Source: Actinobacteria bacterium OV450 (lineage in GTDB: Bacteria; Actinomycetota; Actinomycetes; Streptomycetales; Streptomycetaceae). Taken from it: 50,809 bases of DNA. Shown piece by piece: positions 17,334 through 25,459 of the stretch (position 1 is the first letter of the stretch; every line of letters starts with the position of its first letter). Location of the stretch: positions 1-50,809 of the forward strand of contig LJCW01000328.1 in assembly GCA_001298555.1 (NCBI GenBank), written 5' to 3'. Under the pieces are notes generated by a model. The model was not told where the DNA came from. It saw only the letters and a program-made list of their open reading frames with translations, and did not search any database. The position numbers and the translations under genes are program-made.

Positions 17334-18697
17334 AGGCGGACGCTCCAGTCGACGGTGTTCTTCAGGGTGCCGGCGGTCTTCGGGTCGCGGACCGAGGGCG
17401 TGCGGTCCTCGGCCGTGACCGACAGCTTGTGCGTGCGCAGGTCGAAGAGCCACAGCTCGGCGACGGCGACCTCGGTCCGCCCGGCGAAGCGCTTCAGCTC
17501 CCGGCCGTCCAGGTACCAGCGGACGTCCGGCTGCCGTCCGTCCGCGCCGGCCAGGCGGGGTACGGAGACCTTCGCCGTGTTGCGCAGCCGCAGGGTGCGG
17601 CCGGTCGGGGTGAGCGGCGTGGCGATCTTCGCGTGCTGGTAGAACCCGGCGATCATCGCCTCGGCGCCGGGCAGGTTGAAGGGCTTGCCGAGCACCCGCA
17701 TGATCGAGGCGTCGGTGGGCCGGTTCAGCCCGGTGACGTAGTAGCCGCCGCCCTCGTACGCGCCGACCGTGCCGCCGTCGGGCGACGGTGCGCCGAGCCA
17801 GCGGTACCACTTGGCGTGCTCGGCGGCCATCCTGTCGGCGGCCAGCGTGGAGGTGTTGGAGTCGGCGGGCTCGGGGCCCTCGTACTTCTCGTAGCCAGGG
17901 GTGCCGGGGTAGAAGTACTCGTCGGCGAGCTTGCCCAGGGAGTGGCCGGTCTCATGGATGGCGACCTGTCCGGACTTCGCGTTGCCCGCGGAGGCCGTCG
18001 ATATCCCCTCGTAGCCGAGGGTGGCGCTGGGTTCGTTGTAGCCGGCGCCGCCGTACTTGGCGCTGTTGGCGAGGACCAGGACCAGGTCCGCCGCCGGTGC
18101 CTTGGCGACGTACGCGTCCACCTTCGGCTGGTCGATGCAGAGCAGCCGCTCGATGCCCTCGCACCAGAAGTAGGAGCCGAGGGCGGTGTCGCGGACGGTG
18201 GCCGGCGTGGGGTCGCCGGAGACGCCGGAGTCGTGGGAGACGGCGTCGACCGTCCACACGTTGAAGAGGTTGCGGTACGTGGCGTACGGCTCGACGGCGG
18301 TGATCTCGGCCCACTTGGCCCGGGCGTCCGCATGGAACCGGTCCTGCTCGGCGGCGGTGTATCCGTCGCCGACGACCACGATGTCGAGGCGGTCGGCGGT
18401 CGGGCCGTTGTCGACCTGCTTGGCGACCTCGCCGTCGGCCGCCCGTTCGGCCTCGGACAGCTGCGGGGCCTTCCTGGCCCGCCCGGCGGCGGGGACGCGG
18501 GTGTGGCCGGATCCGGCGGTGGTGCCGTCCTCCGGCCCGGGGATCTCCACCTCGGTCCCGGCCTTGGCGGGTGCCGTCGAGGGTTTCGGCGGCGGCGCCG
18601 CGGCCGCCGTGTCGAGGGGGCCCACGGCCAGCAGCAGGGCCGTCGTGCAGACCGCGGCGAGGGCGGCGCGCAGCTTCGGGCGGAGGGACGCGTCCAT
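17330..18697 (-). CDS. Secreted M64-family metallopeptidase (IgA peptidase-like)
   Basis: 455 residues. A signal peptide ends near A-A-A-A-P-P. H-E-T-G-H-S-L-G-K-L-A-D-E near residue 249 is the zinc-binding site of the M64 family (H-E-x-G-H with a downstream Asp-Glu). The front part carries D-I-V-V-V-G-D-G-Y-T, typical of the family, and the last ~100 residues are a beta-rich C-terminal region. It should hydrolyse proteins outside the cell; despite the family name, immunoglobulin cleavage is not implied. GGGGAG precedes ATG 18697. The TAG stop lies inside the CTAG edge of the small repeat element. Confidence 0.9.
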   Translation of the reverse strand: MDASLRPKLRAALAAVCTTALLLAVGPLDTAAAAPPPKPSTAPAKAGTEVEIPGPEDGTTAGSGHTRVPAAGRARKAPQLSEAERAADGEVAKQVDNGPTADRLDIVVVGDGYTAAEQDRFHADARAKWAEITAVEPYATYRNLFNVWTVDAVSHDSGVSGDPTPATVRDTALGSYFWCEGIERLLCIDQPKVDAYVAKAPAADLVLVLANSAKYGGAGYNEPSATLGYEGISTASAGNAKSGQVAIHETGHSLGKLADEYFYPGTPGYEKYEGPEPADSNTSTLAADRMAAEHAKWYRWLGAPSPDGGTVGAYEGGGYYVTGLNRPTDASIMRVLGKPFNLPGAEAMIAGFYQHAKIATPLTPTGRTLRLRNTAKVSVPRLAGADGRQPDVRWYLDGRELKRFAGRTEVAVAELWLFDLRTHKLSVTAEDRTPSVRDPKTAGTLKNTVDWSVRL

Positions 18698-18826
18698 GAG
18701 GTTTCTCCCCGTTAAACGGCGGTGTAAGTGCGCTGAATCGGTTGCTTAAACTAGGGGGCGCACGGGACGTGCGCAATGGCCTGCCGCCCCTGCACCATGG
18801 GGAGTTGGAGCAACCAGGGGGTCTAC

Positions 18827-20161
18827 ATGGACGAACCGGCCGAGATCGGACGCAGGGTTGCGCGCATGCGCGCCGAACGCGGTCTGACACAGCGGGCGTT
18901 GGCGGAGCCGTCGTACACGTCCGCCTACATCTCGACGCTGGAGGCGGGCAAGGTGCGGCCGTCGGAGACGGCGCTGCGCTTCCTCGCCGGGCGGCTCGGC
19001 ACCTCGTACGAGGAGCTCGCCACCGGGCGCCCCGCCCATCTGGCGACCGAGCTGCGGCTGGCGCTCACCGACGCCCAGCAGACGCTGGCCACCGGCGCCG
19101 CCGCCGAGGCCGCCGCCCGCTACCGCCGGCTCCTGGCGGAAGCGGAGGGGCTCGGCCTCGACGCCGAGCGGGCGGAGGCACTGCTGGGCCTGGGCGACTG
19201 CGCCCTGGAGGCGGGGGAACTGCCGCAGGCCATCGGCCACTTCGAGGCGGCCGAGCGACTGCTGGCCGAGGAGCCGCTGCCCCGGCGGGCCCGGCCGATC
19301 CGCGGGCGGGCCGTCGCCCACCTGCTCGCCGGGGAGCTGCGTTACGCCTGCTACCTGCTCGAATCGACCATCGACGAGCTGAACGCGAGCGGGCTGGCCG
19401 ACCCCGAGGCGCTGGTGCTGCTGTACGCCGCCGTGATCGGCCCGTACATCGACATGGGCGCCCACGCCCGGGCCGCACACGCCGCCGAACTCGCCTTGGA
19501 GCTGGCCCCGCAGGTGGCTGATCCGGCGCTCGTGGCGGGGATGCACCGGCAGGTCGCGCGCACGTTCCTCACCGCGGGCCGGCCGGCCGACGCCGACGCC
19601 TCCCTCGCCAAGGCGCAGGCGATCTACCGGCAGCTGCAGCTGCGGACCGACCTGGCGCACTGCCACTGGATGCGCGGCTACGTACAGGCGCAGAACGGGG
19701 ATCTCGGGGCGGCCGAGACGGAGTTGCGCACGGCCCGGGACATGCTCTCCGCCCGGCGGGCCGCCCTGTACACGGCCCAGGTCGAGGTGGAACTCGCCGA
19801 TGTGCTGCGCCGCCTGGGCCGCTGCGAGGAGGCCGCCGAGCTGCTGTCCGGGCTGCTGGAGCTGGGCGACAGCCATGGCGCGGTGCACGCGGGCGGCGCG
19901 CACCGGCTGCTCGGTCTGATGGCGGAGGAGCGCGGGGAGACCGAGTCCGCCGAGGAGCACTACGTGCAGGCGCTGACCCTGCTGGAGCGCAGCGGGGCCA
20001 GCGGTGACCTGGCGGACCTGTGCCGGCTGCTGGGTGATCTGCTGCGCCGCACGGGCCGGGTGGAGGCCGCGTTGGACGCCTACCGCACGGGGCTGGGCCA
20101 CCGCGCGGCGCCGGGCACCACCACGCTGGGTCCGGCGCCCGCGTCACCGCTGCGCCGGTGA
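18827..20161 (+). CDS. HTH (XRE)-TPR regulator
   Basis: 444 residues. Residues about 6-62 form an XRE helix-turn-helix (R-V-A-R-M-R-A-E-R-G-L-T-Q-R-A-L-A ... Y-I-S-T-L-E-A-G-K). The remainder is a run of Ala/Leu-rich helix pairs consistent with seven or more tetratricopeptide repeats. This is a common Streptomyces regulator layout whose TPR part may sense a peptide or small molecule. It is divergent from the secreted M64 peptidase (129 bp apart), which it may control. ATG 18827 is chosen over 18776 because AGGGGG lies at the right distance and the HTH begins directly after it. Confidence 0.87.
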   Translation: MDEPAEIGRRVARMRAERGLTQRALAEPSYTSAYISTLEAGKVRPSETALRFLAGRLGTSYEELATGRPAHLATELRLALTDAQQTLATGAAAEAAARYRRLLAEAEGLGLDAERAEALLGLGDCALEAGELPQAIGHFEAAERLLAEEPLPRRARPIRGRAVAHLLAGELRYACYLLESTIDELNASGLADPEALVLLYAAVIGPYIDMGAHARAAHAAELALELAPQVADPALVAGMHRQVARTFLTAGRPADADASLAKAQAIYRQLQLRTDLAHCHWMRGYVQAQNGDLGAAETELRTARDMLSARRAALYTAQVEVELADVLRRLGRCEEAAELLSGLLELGDSHGAVHAGGAHRLLGLMAEERGETESAEEHYVQALTLLERSGASGDLADLCRLLGDLLRRTGRVEAALDAYRTGLGHRAAPGTTTLGPAPASPLRR

Positions 20162-20190
20162 CGCGGGCCGGGGCGCAGCTGCCGGGCGAA

Positions 20191-20212
20191 CGCCGGGCGG
20201 CCGAGCCCGGCG
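20191..20212 (+). terminator. Hairpin after the HTH-TPR gene
   Basis: CGCCGGGC (20191-20198) pairs perfectly with GCCCGGCG (20205-20212) around a 6-nt loop, 30 bp after the stop codon. Confidence 0.5.
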
Positions 20213-20329
20213 AACCGCTGGGGCGTGCGGGGTGTCCAGGGCGCCCGAGGCCGCCTTTGCCTCGAATGGTACAAAAATGTCTCACTCAGGCGATCAAGGG
20301 TTCATCCCTCCTGGCGACGTGCCGGCAAT

Positions 20330-20346
20330 GAGGCCCGTCAGGCCTC
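20330..20346 (-). terminator. Short hairpin overlapping the DUF6158 stop
   Basis: GAGGCC (20330-20335) and GGCCTC (20341-20346) form a 6-bp stem around the minus-strand stop codon. It is weak evidence for a terminator. Confidence 0.25.
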
Positions 20347-20580
20347 CCCGGTCCGGGCGCGTGCGCCCGACCGGGTCCGCGCCGCGATCTGGGCGCGCTG
20401 CGGGTGCCGGCGTACGTACTCGTGCTCCAGCTCGTTCATCCGCTGCGTGTGGGTGACCAGCGCCTCGTCCGACCCGTACAGCAGGGTCTCGTGGCGGGTC
20501 CGGTGGATGGCCTCCAGCTCTTTGAGCAGCTTGCCCTCCTCCAGCTCACCTGCCGCCGGACCGCCGTCGTGCTCCGCCAT
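20338..20580 (-). CDS. Small DUF6158-like protein
   Basis: 80 residues, soluble, highly charged and helical (L-L-K-E-L-E-A-I-H-R-T-R-H-E-T-L-L-Y-G-S ... E-L-E-H-E-Y-V-R-R-H-P). I recall this pattern as DUF6158, a small actinobacterial family of unknown function. AGGAGG ten bases before ATG 20580 supports expression. It is divergent from the M20 peptidase with 70 bp between them. Confidence 0.68.
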   Translation of the reverse strand: MAEHDGGPAAGELEEGKLLKELEAIHRTRHETLLYGSDEALVTHTQRMNELEHEYVRRHPQRAQIAARTRSGARARTGEA

Positions 20581-20638
20581 GGCCCGTACACCTCCTCCCC
20601 TCCATCATCCCCTCCGGCGTCCCATTCGGCGCTGCGAC

Positions 20639-20650
20639 TACCCTTGCGCC
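20639..20650 (+). promoter_or_regulatory. -10 element of a likely leaderless M20 transcript
   Basis: TACCCT (20639-20644) lies six bases before ATG 20651 and no purine-rich ribosome site is present, the arrangement typical of leaderless actinomycete mRNAs. Confidence 0.4.
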
Positions 20651-21769
20651 ATGACGCTGCGCACGGCCGTCGACGTGAACGTCGACGCGATGATCGAAGA
20701 CCTCCGGACCCTCGTCGAGATCGAGTCGCCCTCACGGGACCTCGACGCCCTGAGCGCATCCGCCAAAACCGTCGCCGCCGTCATCGAGAGCCGCCTGGGT
20801 GGGCACGCCGCCCTCGTCGAGAGCGAGGCCGGGCCCCATGTCCACTGGTCGGGCGGTGGCGAACCCATGGTGCTGATCCTCGGTCACCACGACACGGTGT
20901 TCCCGCTGGGCACCCTCGAACGCCGTCCGTTCGAGGTCGCGGACGGGCACGCGACCGGCCCCGGGGTCTTCGACATGCTCGGCGGCCTGGTGCAGGCCGT
21001 CCACGGTCTGGCGGCGCTCGACGACCTGTCGGGCGTCGAGATCCTGGTGACCGCCGACGAGGAGGTGGGATCCCACTCCTCCCGGGCCCTCATCGAGGAA
21101 CGCGCGCTCGCCTGCGGCGCCGTGCTGGTCTTCGAGGGCGCCGCCGACGGCGGGGCCCTCAAGACCGGCCGCAAGGGCTGCGGTTCGTTCCAGGTGTCCA
21201 TCACGGGCCGGGCCTCGCACGCGGGCCTCGAACCCGAAGCCGGGGTCAACGCCCTGATCGAGGCCGCCCACCAGGTGCTGGACGTCGCCGCGCTCAGCCG
21301 CCCCGAGGCGGGCACGACCGTGACCCCGACCGTCGCGTCCGCGGGCACCCTGGACAACGTCGTTCCGGCCGAGGCGGTGCTCCACGTCGACGTCCGGGTC
21401 GAGACGGCCGACGAGAAGGACCGCATCGAAGCCGCGTTCGCGGCGCTCGCCCCGCACCTGCCCGGGGCGCAGATCTCGGTCCACGGGTCCATCGGCCGTC
21501 CGCCGATGCCGCAGTCGGCGTCGGCCGGCCTCTTCGCGGTGGCCCGGCAGCTGCTCCCCGGCCTCGAAGGCCGCTCGGTCGGCGGCGGGAGCGACGGCAA
21601 CTTCACGGCCGCGCTGGGGGTGGCGACCCTTGACGGCCTGGGCGCCGTCGGGGGCGGCGCCCACGCCGACCACGAGTACGTCGTGGTCGACGCCATGGCC
21701 GAGCGCGCGAACCTCGTGGCCGGGCTCGTACGGGCCCTTCGGCACGCGCAGACGGACGGGAACCGGTAA
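20651..21769 (+). CDS. M20-family metallopeptidase (glutamate carboxypeptidase-like)
   Basis: 372 residues. Metal-site motifs are present in order: G-H-H-D-T-V-F-P-L-G-T, the bridging Asp in G-V-F-D-M-L-G-G, the catalytic pair in T-A-D-E-E-V-G-S, and the late H-A-D-H-E-Y. The R-A-S-H-A-G motif of the dimerisation (lid) domain is also present. The order resembles Pseudomonas CPG2-type carboxypeptidases, so C-terminal glutamate or acyl-amino-acid hydrolysis is the best guess. There is no signal peptide. It is divergent from the DUF6158 gene and followed by a TetR-MFS operon. Confidence 0.87.
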   Translation: MTLRTAVDVNVDAMIEDLRTLVEIESPSRDLDALSASAKTVAAVIESRLGGHAALVESEAGPHVHWSGGGEPMVLILGHHDTVFPLGTLERRPFEVADGHATGPGVFDMLGGLVQAVHGLAALDDLSGVEILVTADEEVGSHSSRALIEERALACGAVLVFEGAADGGALKTGRKGCGSFQVSITGRASHAGLEPEAGVNALIEAAHQVLDVAALSRPEAGTTVTPTVASAGTLDNVVPAEAVLHVDVRVETADEKDRIEAAFAALAPHLPGAQISVHGSIGRPPMPQSASAGLFAVARQLLPGLEGRSVGGGSDGNFTAALGVATLDGLGAVGGGAHADHEYVVVDAMAERANLVAGLVRALRHAQTDGNR

Positions 21770-21820
21770 GCCCCTTCGGCGGAAGGCGGAAGGCCGAAAC
21801 GGGATGAGACCGGCCAGTGA

Positions 21821-21835
21821 GTAGACAGTGTCTAC
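21821..21835 (+). promoter_or_regulatory. 15-bp palindromic TetR operator
   Basis: GTAGACAGTGTCTAC is a perfect odd palindrome (arms GTAGACA and TGTCTAC). A third copy of the half-site GTAGACA sits at 21845-21851, next to the start codon of the TetR gene. It is the expected place for autorepression. Confidence 0.7.
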
Positions 21836-21851
21836 CCACTCCTGGTAGACA
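21822..21851 (+). promoter_or_regulatory. Promoter of the TetR-MFS operon
   Basis: TAGACA at 21822-21827 resembles a -35 (TTGACA) and TAGACA at 21846-21851 fits TAnnnT loosely as a -10, with an 18-nt spacer. The -10 ends six bases before ATG 21858 and no Shine-Dalgarno is present, so the message is probably leaderless. The operator covers the -35. Confidence 0.4.
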
Positions 21852-21857
21852 CGGTCC

Positions 21858-22493
21858 ATGGAACAGGACAGCCCTCTGCGGGAACGGCTCATCGACGTCG
21901 GCGTCGAACTCGTGCTCACCGAGGGGAGCGCCGCGCTCGGGCTGCGCGAGATCGCCCGGCGCGCCGGGGTCTCGCACGGCGCGCCCCGCCGCCACTTCCC
22001 CACCCACCACGCGCTGCTCTCGGCGATCGCCCGGCGCGGATTCGGGGACCTCGGCGGCCGGTTCGCGGCCGCGACCGCGACCGCCTCCTCGCCCCGCGGA
22101 CAAGTCCGGGCGCTCGGCTGCGCGTACGTCGGCTACGCGCTCGAACACCGGGGCATGTTCGAGCTGATGTTCCGGCACGACCTGCTCGACAGCGAGGCCC
22201 ATGCGGGCACCGGGCAGGGCGCCGACGGGCCGGAGACCACCGGACCACGGCCACCGCAGCTGCGCGAGTCCACGATCCCGCTCTTCCGCATGCTCGTCGG
22301 GCTGGTCAGCCGCTGCGGGGCCACCGGCGACGCCGAGGTCGTCGCCGCCGCGCTGTGGGCCAATCTGCACGGGGTGGCCCAGCTGTGGGCCTGGGGCAGC
22401 CTGCCCCTGGTCCTGGGAGCCGGTCAAGCGGCCGGCGTCGAACGCCTCGTCGACGCCGCCCTCGACGCCCACCTCGGCCCGGAGCAGGGATGA
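21858..22493 (+). CDS. TetR-family repressor with WHG-type C-terminal domain
   Basis: 211 residues. The N-terminal HTH reads L-G-L-R-E-I-A-R-R-A-G-V-S-H-G-A-P-R-R-H-F, and the C-terminal ligand domain includes W-A-N-L-H-G-V-A-Q-L-W, the WHG-like signature of a TetR_C subgroup. It should repress its own operon through the palindrome upstream and be released by a small molecule carried by the co-transcribed exporter. Its stop overlaps the MFS start (ATGA). Confidence 0.88.
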   Translation: MEQDSPLRERLIDVGVELVLTEGSAALGLREIARRAGVSHGAPRRHFPTHHALLSAIARRGFGDLGGRFAAATATASSPRGQVRALGCAYVGYALEHRGMFELMFRHDLLDSEAHAGTGQGADGPETTGPRPPQLRESTIPLFRMLVGLVSRCGATGDAEVVAAALWANLHGVAQLWAWGSLPLVLGAGQAAGVERLVDAALDAHLGPEQG

Positions 22494-23950
22494 GCGGCCC
22501 CCGCCAGCGGATCGCACTGCTCGTCAGCGTCGGCGGCGCGATGCTCGTGGCCCTCGACGGCACCGTCCTCAGCGTGGCGCAGCCCCGCCTGACCCACGAC
22601 CTCGGGGCGAGCGTGGCCCAGGTCCAGTGGACCAGTACCGCCTATCTCCTCGCCGTGGCCGCGTTCCTCGTCCTCGCCGGCCGCATGGGCGACCGGTACG
22701 GGCACGCCCGACTGCTCCTCGTCGGCGCGCTCGGCTTCGCGGCGGCCTCCGCCGGGATCGCGCTCGCGCCCGGCGTCGGCTGGGTCATCGGCCTGCGTGC
22801 CGTCCAGGGCGTGTTCGGGGCGCTGCTGCAGCCGGCGACCCTCGCACTGCTGCGGCTCGCCTATCCGGCCGACCGGCTGGCCACCCCGGTGGCCGTGCGG
22901 ACCGGTGCCATCGCCGTGGCCGCCGCGGCCGGCCCGCTGCTCGGGGGTGTGCTCGTCGCGGAGTCGGGCTGGCGTTCGGTGTTCTGGCTGAACGTGCCGG
23001 TCGCCCTCGTGATCGGCGCGCTCGCCCTCGCCGTACGGGTGCCCGCGCCGCCGAGGACCGGAGCGGAGCGGGCGCCCGCACCGGCCGGTGCGGCGCTGCT
23101 GGTCGCGGCGCTCGCCGTACTCGTGCACGCGCTGGCGGGCGTACCCGCGCACGGCTGGACCGCGCCGCCCACACTGCTCGGGCTCGGCGGAGCCGGCGCC
23201 CTCGCGGTGGTGCTCGTACGGTGTGAACGGCGGGCCGCGCAGCCCCTCGTACCGGCTGCGGTGGCACGGTCCCGGCCGGTCACGGCCTCGATCGCGCTGC
23301 TGGCGGCCGTCTCCGCAGGCATGTTCGGGGCGCTGTTCACGGCGACGTTCCTGCTGCAGGACGTACGGGGCCTCGACCCGCTCGCCACCGGGCTGCTGGT
23401 GCTGCCGCTGACCGGGTGCATGGTCGCGGGCGCTCCGGCGGCCGGGGTGGCGCTGCGGCGGTACGGGCCGCGCCGGACCGCGCTCACCGGTGCGGGGCTG
23501 GTCGTGCTCGGCATCGGCGCCCTGGGTGCCTGGTGGTCCGGGCCGGGGGTCATGGCGGCGTTCGCGCTGCTCGGTGCCGGGTTCGCCGCGGTCATGGTGA
23601 CGGCGACCGCCTCCGTGGTCGGGGACGCCCCGGCCGGGTACGCCGGGGTCGTCGGCGGGCTCAAGCAGACGGCCATGAACGTCGGTCCGACGCTCGGCAT
23701 CGCCGTCGCCGCGGGCGGCGCCGCGGGTGCGGGGGCCTCGCCGGCCGCCCTGTTCGCGCTGGCCGGACTGGCCGCCGTGGGGCTGGTGCCGGCGTCACTG
23801 CTGCCGAGCGGCGCGCGCCGTGCAGCTGCGGGCGACGTCGTCGGCGAAGACCCGGGCGAGCGGGGACAGGGCCGTCCAGCGCCGGACGGCCCAGCCGACG
23901 GCGAGCGGCGGCAGGTCCGGGACCGGGACGAGGCGCAGCGGGCCGTCTGA
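22490..23950 (+). CDS. MFS drug/proton antiporter (DHA2-like)
   Basis: 486 residues. It has 12-14 hydrophobic segments, motif A G-R-M-G-D-R-Y-G-H-A-R and an early L-D-G-T-V-L-S-V-A motif, so it is a multidrug-type exporter of the DHA2 group. The coupled TetR gene fits control by an exported compound. The last ~50 residues are hydrophilic and charged and lie opposite the 3' end of the LysR gene, a 156-bp convergent overlap. The natural end of the transmembrane part is near residue 435. The tail may be unselected read-through sequence. Confidence 0.87.
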   Translation: MSGPRQRIALLVSVGGAMLVALDGTVLSVAQPRLTHDLGASVAQVQWTSTAYLLAVAAFLVLAGRMGDRYGHARLLLVGALGFAAASAGIALAPGVGWVIGLRAVQGVFGALLQPATLALLRLAYPADRLATPVAVRTGAIAVAAAAGPLLGGVLVAESGWRSVFWLNVPVALVIGALALAVRVPAPPRTGAERAPAPAGAALLVAALAVLVHALAGVPAHGWTAPPTLLGLGGAGALAVVLVRCERRAAQPLVPAAVARSRPVTASIALLAAVSAGMFGALFTATFLLQDVRGLDPLATGLLVLPLTGCMVAGAPAAGVALRRYGPRRTALTGAGLVVLGIGALGAWWSGPGVMAAFALLGAGFAAVMVTATASVVGDAPAGYAGVVGGLKQTAMNVGPTLGIAVAAGGAAGAGASPAALFALAGLAAVGLVPASLLPSGARRAAAGDVVGEDPGERGQGRPAPDGPADGERRQVRDRDEAQRAV

Positions 23951-24703
23951 ACCGGGGACCCGCCAGCCGGGCAGGGCGGGCACCACGGCGTGCCCGACGC
24001 CCAGTTCGGCCAGCAGCAGGGCGGTGTCCCAGTCGGCCACGCTGGTGTCGGACCGTATCCGGATGCCGGATTGCGCGAAGGCGGCGTCGAGATGGGCACG
24101 GGACGCGGAGTTCTCCGGGAGCCGGATGTGCCGGATGCCCGCGAGGTCGGCCGGTTCGATGCGGGCCCGAGCGGCGAGCGGGTCGTCGGCGCAGACCGCG
24201 AGGACCCAGGGCAGCTCCATCACCGGGCGCTGCTCGATGCCGCGCACCGGCCTGCCGATGGTGATCCAGGCGAGGTCCAGGTCGTCGGCGGCGAGGGCGT
24301 CGAAGCAGCTGCGGCTGGAGTTCTCGGTCTGGAACTCCAGGCTCACCTGGGGGTGCCGGCGCCGGAAGGCCACGACGGCCTGGGACATGAAGTGCCGCAC
24401 GGTCGTCGCGCCGGTGGTGATGCGCACCGATCCGGTGTCCCCGCGCACGAGGTCGTCGAGGCGGCGCAGGGCGCCGTCGAGTCCGGCGATCCCGTCGGCG
24501 GCGGCCTCCTGGAGGATGCGGCCCGCCTCGGTGGGGACGACGCCGCGCGCGTGCCGCTCCAGCAGGTCGGTCCCGGTCTGCTTTTCGAGGCGGCGGACGT
24601 GCTGGCTGACGGCCGACTGGGTGCAGCCGAGATCGCGGGCCACGGCGCTGAGACTGCCGGCCCGGCAGACGGCCACGAACACGCGGAGGTCGTCGAGAGT
24701 CAT
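23795..24703 (-). CDS. LysR-family transcriptional regulator
   Basis: 302 residues. The winged HTH opens with M-T-L-D-D-L-R-V-F-V-A-V-C-R-A-G-S-L-S followed by L-G-C-T-Q-S-A-V-S-Q-H. The substrate-binding domain follows with normal length. The open frame runs upstream to 24889, but ATG 24703 matches the family N-terminus. There is no Shine-Dalgarno; TAGCTT about seven bases upstream could be the -10 of a leaderless transcript. It is divergent from the DUF6817 gene across a LysR-type box, so it probably regulates that gene. Confidence 0.88.
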   Translation of the reverse strand: MTLDDLRVFVAVCRAGSLSAVARDLGCTQSAVSQHVRRLEKQTGTDLLERHARGVVPTEAGRILQEAAADGIAGLDGALRRLDDLVRGDTGSVRITTGATTVRHFMSQAVVAFRRRHPQVSLEFQTENSSRSCFDALAADDLDLAWITIGRPVRGIEQRPVMELPWVLAVCADDPLAARARIEPADLAGIRHIRLPENSASRAHLDAAFAQSGIRIRSDTSVADWDTALLLAELGVGHAVVPALPGWRVPGSDGPLRLVPVPDLPPLAVGWAVRRWTALSPLARVFADDVARSCTARAARQQ

Positions 24704-24719
24704 GAGAGCCAAGCTACCG

Positions 24720-24757
24720 CTTGGGTGTTGATAGGAAATCAGAGGATTGACTTGGGT
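24720..24757. promoter_or_regulatory. LysR-type operator region
   Basis: TGAT-N5-ATCA at 24729-24741 gives a T-N11-A LysR box with dyad symmetry. It is flanked by direct repeats CTTGGGT at 24720-24726 and 24751-24757, between the LysR and DUF6817 starts. Confidence 0.5.
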
Positions 24758-24825
24758 TTCGGAGTGGATCAAGCTCGATGCGGGGCCCCAGGGCGGCAAC
24801 CCGTCCCGACGAAAGGACCACGCCC

Positions 24826-25446
24826 ATGCCGGCACCGAACCCGAACCCGAACCCGACGCCGACACCGGAACCGGCACCGGCACCGGCACCGGCCGGGGAT
24901 CGCGAGGCGCGCGCCCTCGCGCTGCTGCGCGAGCTCGGCGCCCAGCACCTCGACCACCCCGGCGGCACCCTGCTCGCCCACCTGGAACGCGTCCGGGAGC
25001 AGCTCGGTGCGTGGGGAGCGCGGCCCGAGCTGCGCCTCGCGGGCCTGTGCCACGCGTTCTACGGCACGGACGGCTTCGCCACCGCCCTGCTCCCGGTCGG
25101 CCGGCGCGCGGAACTGGCGGCGGTGATCGGGGCGGAGGCCGAAGAGATCGTCCGTCTCTACGCCGGCTGTGACCGCGCGGCCTCCTTGCCGACGCTCGCC
25201 GCCGACGCGGCGACCGTGGCGTTCCGTGACCGGTTCACCGGCCTGGTCCACTCCCCCGGCCTGCAGGCGCGGCGGAACTTCGCGGAGCTGACCGCCGCGA
25301 ACGAACTGGACATCGCCCGGATCGAGCCCTCCTTCCGCGCGGCCCACGGGCCCGCGCTCCTCGCGCTGTTCACCCGGCTGGGCGGTCTGCTGAGCGAGCC
25401 GGCCCGGCGGGACTGCCGGGCCGTGCTCGGCGGCGCCGCGCCCTGA
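24826..25446 (+). CDS. DUF6817-like protein
   Basis: 206 residues. The first ~22 are a Pro-rich low-complexity lead (alternating N-P, T-P, A-P). The core has H-P-G-G-T-L-L-A-H-L-E-R-V and L-A-G-L-C-H-A-F-Y-G-T-D-G-F, suggesting an HD-like or metal-binding helical fold, and I recall it as DUF6817. GAAAGGA lies before ATG 24826. It is probably the target of the divergent LysR regulator. It ends 13 bp before the convergent GH31 gene. Confidence 0.72.
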   Translation: MPAPNPNPNPTPTPEPAPAPAPAGDREARALALLRELGAQHLDHPGGTLLAHLERVREQLGAWGARPELRLAGLCHAFYGTDGFATALLPVGRRAELAAVIGAEAEEIVRLYAGCDRAASLPTLAADAATVAFRDRFTGLVHSPGLQARRNFAELTAANELDIARIEPSFRAAHGPALLALFTRLGGLLSEPARRDCRAVLGGAAP

Positions 25447-25459
25447 GCCGCGACCGGCG

